DNA of 64,000 bases from assembly GCA_030220185.1 (NCBI GenBank), contig JASPKZ010010273.1, forward strand, positions 806,001 through 870,000, in the 5' to 3' direction. The notes beneath the pieces were generated by a model. It worked only from the letters and a program-made list of their open reading frames with translations, did no database searches and was not told the origin of the DNA. Numbering within the stretch: the first letter of the stretch is position 1; each line of letters starts with the position of its first letter. Below, piece by piece: positions 63,326 to 64,000 of the stretch. This stretch comes from Diploptera punctata (Eukaryota > Arthropoda > Insecta > Blattodea > Blaberidae). The position numbers and the translations under genes were made by a program.

Positions 63326-63894
63326 CTTGTTAATTTGAAGTTTTGATAATTCAAATTAAAAAAAAATTCCCTTTTGAGTTTGAATTAAAAAGTGTCCACT
63401 GTAGTAGTGATAATTGGATATAATATAAACTTTGTGAGGCTTATTTCCTTCATCCTGTGTAGAAGGTAAAGATGGAATACACAAGCAGTGAGTTCAGTAG
63501 AATGAACATTTTATTTGTAAATATTCAGTATATTAATCTTGTGAAATTAGTTTTACTGTTTGCAAAAACATAAATATTAAAAAAGGAATTCGAGACTAAA
63601 TTTAAAGACTGTCTACTTATAAAGTGAAGAAATTTTCTCATGGAATTTTGGCCAGTATGGGACCGATGTCACCCAGCATCATGAGGCATTTGGGTAGCTA
63701 CAATAAGTAGTGGCTCCAGGTTGAGAAAACCAGCTATGATGGTTGGGGGACCTGGTATGCTGACCATATGTCAACCCTATACTGGCTGGATGATTGTCTA
63801 CCTCTGTGATCAACACATGTGGATGTGAAGCCAGCTGGTAGGCCTGTCGCGCCATGGAATTGTTTTATATGTAATAAAAAATAAGTTATGTTTA

Positions 63895-64000
63895 GTAGAC
63901 TGTGATGAGCAGCACACGTGGCACAAATAGGAAAAACCAGAAAATAAGTGCTCAGTAGGTAGGTCAAGAATTATTTGAGGGATAACATTAACTATGATTT
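63895..64000 (+). pseudogene. LINE 3'-end fragment, cut by the window end
   Basis: ATAACATTAACTATGATTT and preceding words match the LINE tail at about 5885-6003 with many changes. Confidence 0.55.

Larger units (their letters stand above)
61805..63401 (+). mobile_element. pogo/Tigger element with nested SINE
   Basis: TAGTGGACACC at the left and GTGTCCACTG at the right, flanked by TA (61803-61804, 63402-63403). Next to each terminus is a TTAATTYRAM-like word. A SINE 1 copy is at 63012-63325. Confidence 0.82.

Overview
This is eukaryotic, AT-rich, intron-dominated DNA, most likely from an insect with a large, transposon-bloated genome. The evidence is the one host gene's intron/exon structure, a tRNA-Tyr-like sequence close to the insect gene, and the kinds of hAT, mariner, pogo/Tigger, piggyBac, LINE and Penelope-like elements present. 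A cockroach, termite or other polyneopteran would fit, but I cannot fix the taxon from sequence alone.

Only one host gene is convincing. Six exons on the + strand (5199-5389, 18210-18348, 25703-25822, 31042-31158, 33174-33261, 41385-41485) splice in phase into the conserved part of FAM172A/ARB2A, an Arb2-domain protein with an alpha/beta-hydrolase-like fold. Its 5' exons lie before the window or were not found. Almost everything else is transposable-element DNA in its introns and 3' flank.

Layout. 0.6-5 kb: a microsatellite, a composite repeat carrying an intron-containing tRNA-Tyr-like sequence, LINE scraps and the first fold-back Penelope-like element (PLE). 5-8 kb: exon, LINE tail, piggyBac-like element. 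8.05-12.34 kb: an hAT element with a 20-bp TIR and 8-bp TSD, interrupted by a LINE tail and a PLE. 12.5-21 kb: a mariner remnant, a triple-nested PLE block, a DNA transposon, tandem tRNA-derived SINEs and a mariner-derived fold-back. 22.3-25.3 kb: a LINE with one intact 954-codon ORF (endonuclease plus reverse transcriptase). 26-42 kb: more SINEs, PLEs, a mariner remnant, a Tigger-like MITE, the second inverted copy of the tRNA-Tyr composite, and the last gene exon. 42-64 kb: PLEs, a second piggyBac-like copy, mariner elements and two Tigger/pogo remnants.

The most interesting system is the PLE population. About fifteen copies in several families have inverted arms, and nine of them are bounded by 9-14 bp target-site duplications. 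Their arms carry hammerhead-ribozyme motifs (CUGANGA - stem II - GAAA - short palindromic stem III - UH), often one on each strand. Three observations stand out. (1) Several families replace the core C3-G8 pair by U3-A8, a covariation that would keep the known tertiary base pair. (2) The ribozyme core is read in one consistent frame as the C-terminal tail of the PLE protein in the families where the frame can be traced. (3) A 5'-splice-site-like AGGTRAG box lies a short distance after most ribozymes. All ribozyme calls come from manual reading of motifs; none has been computed or tested.
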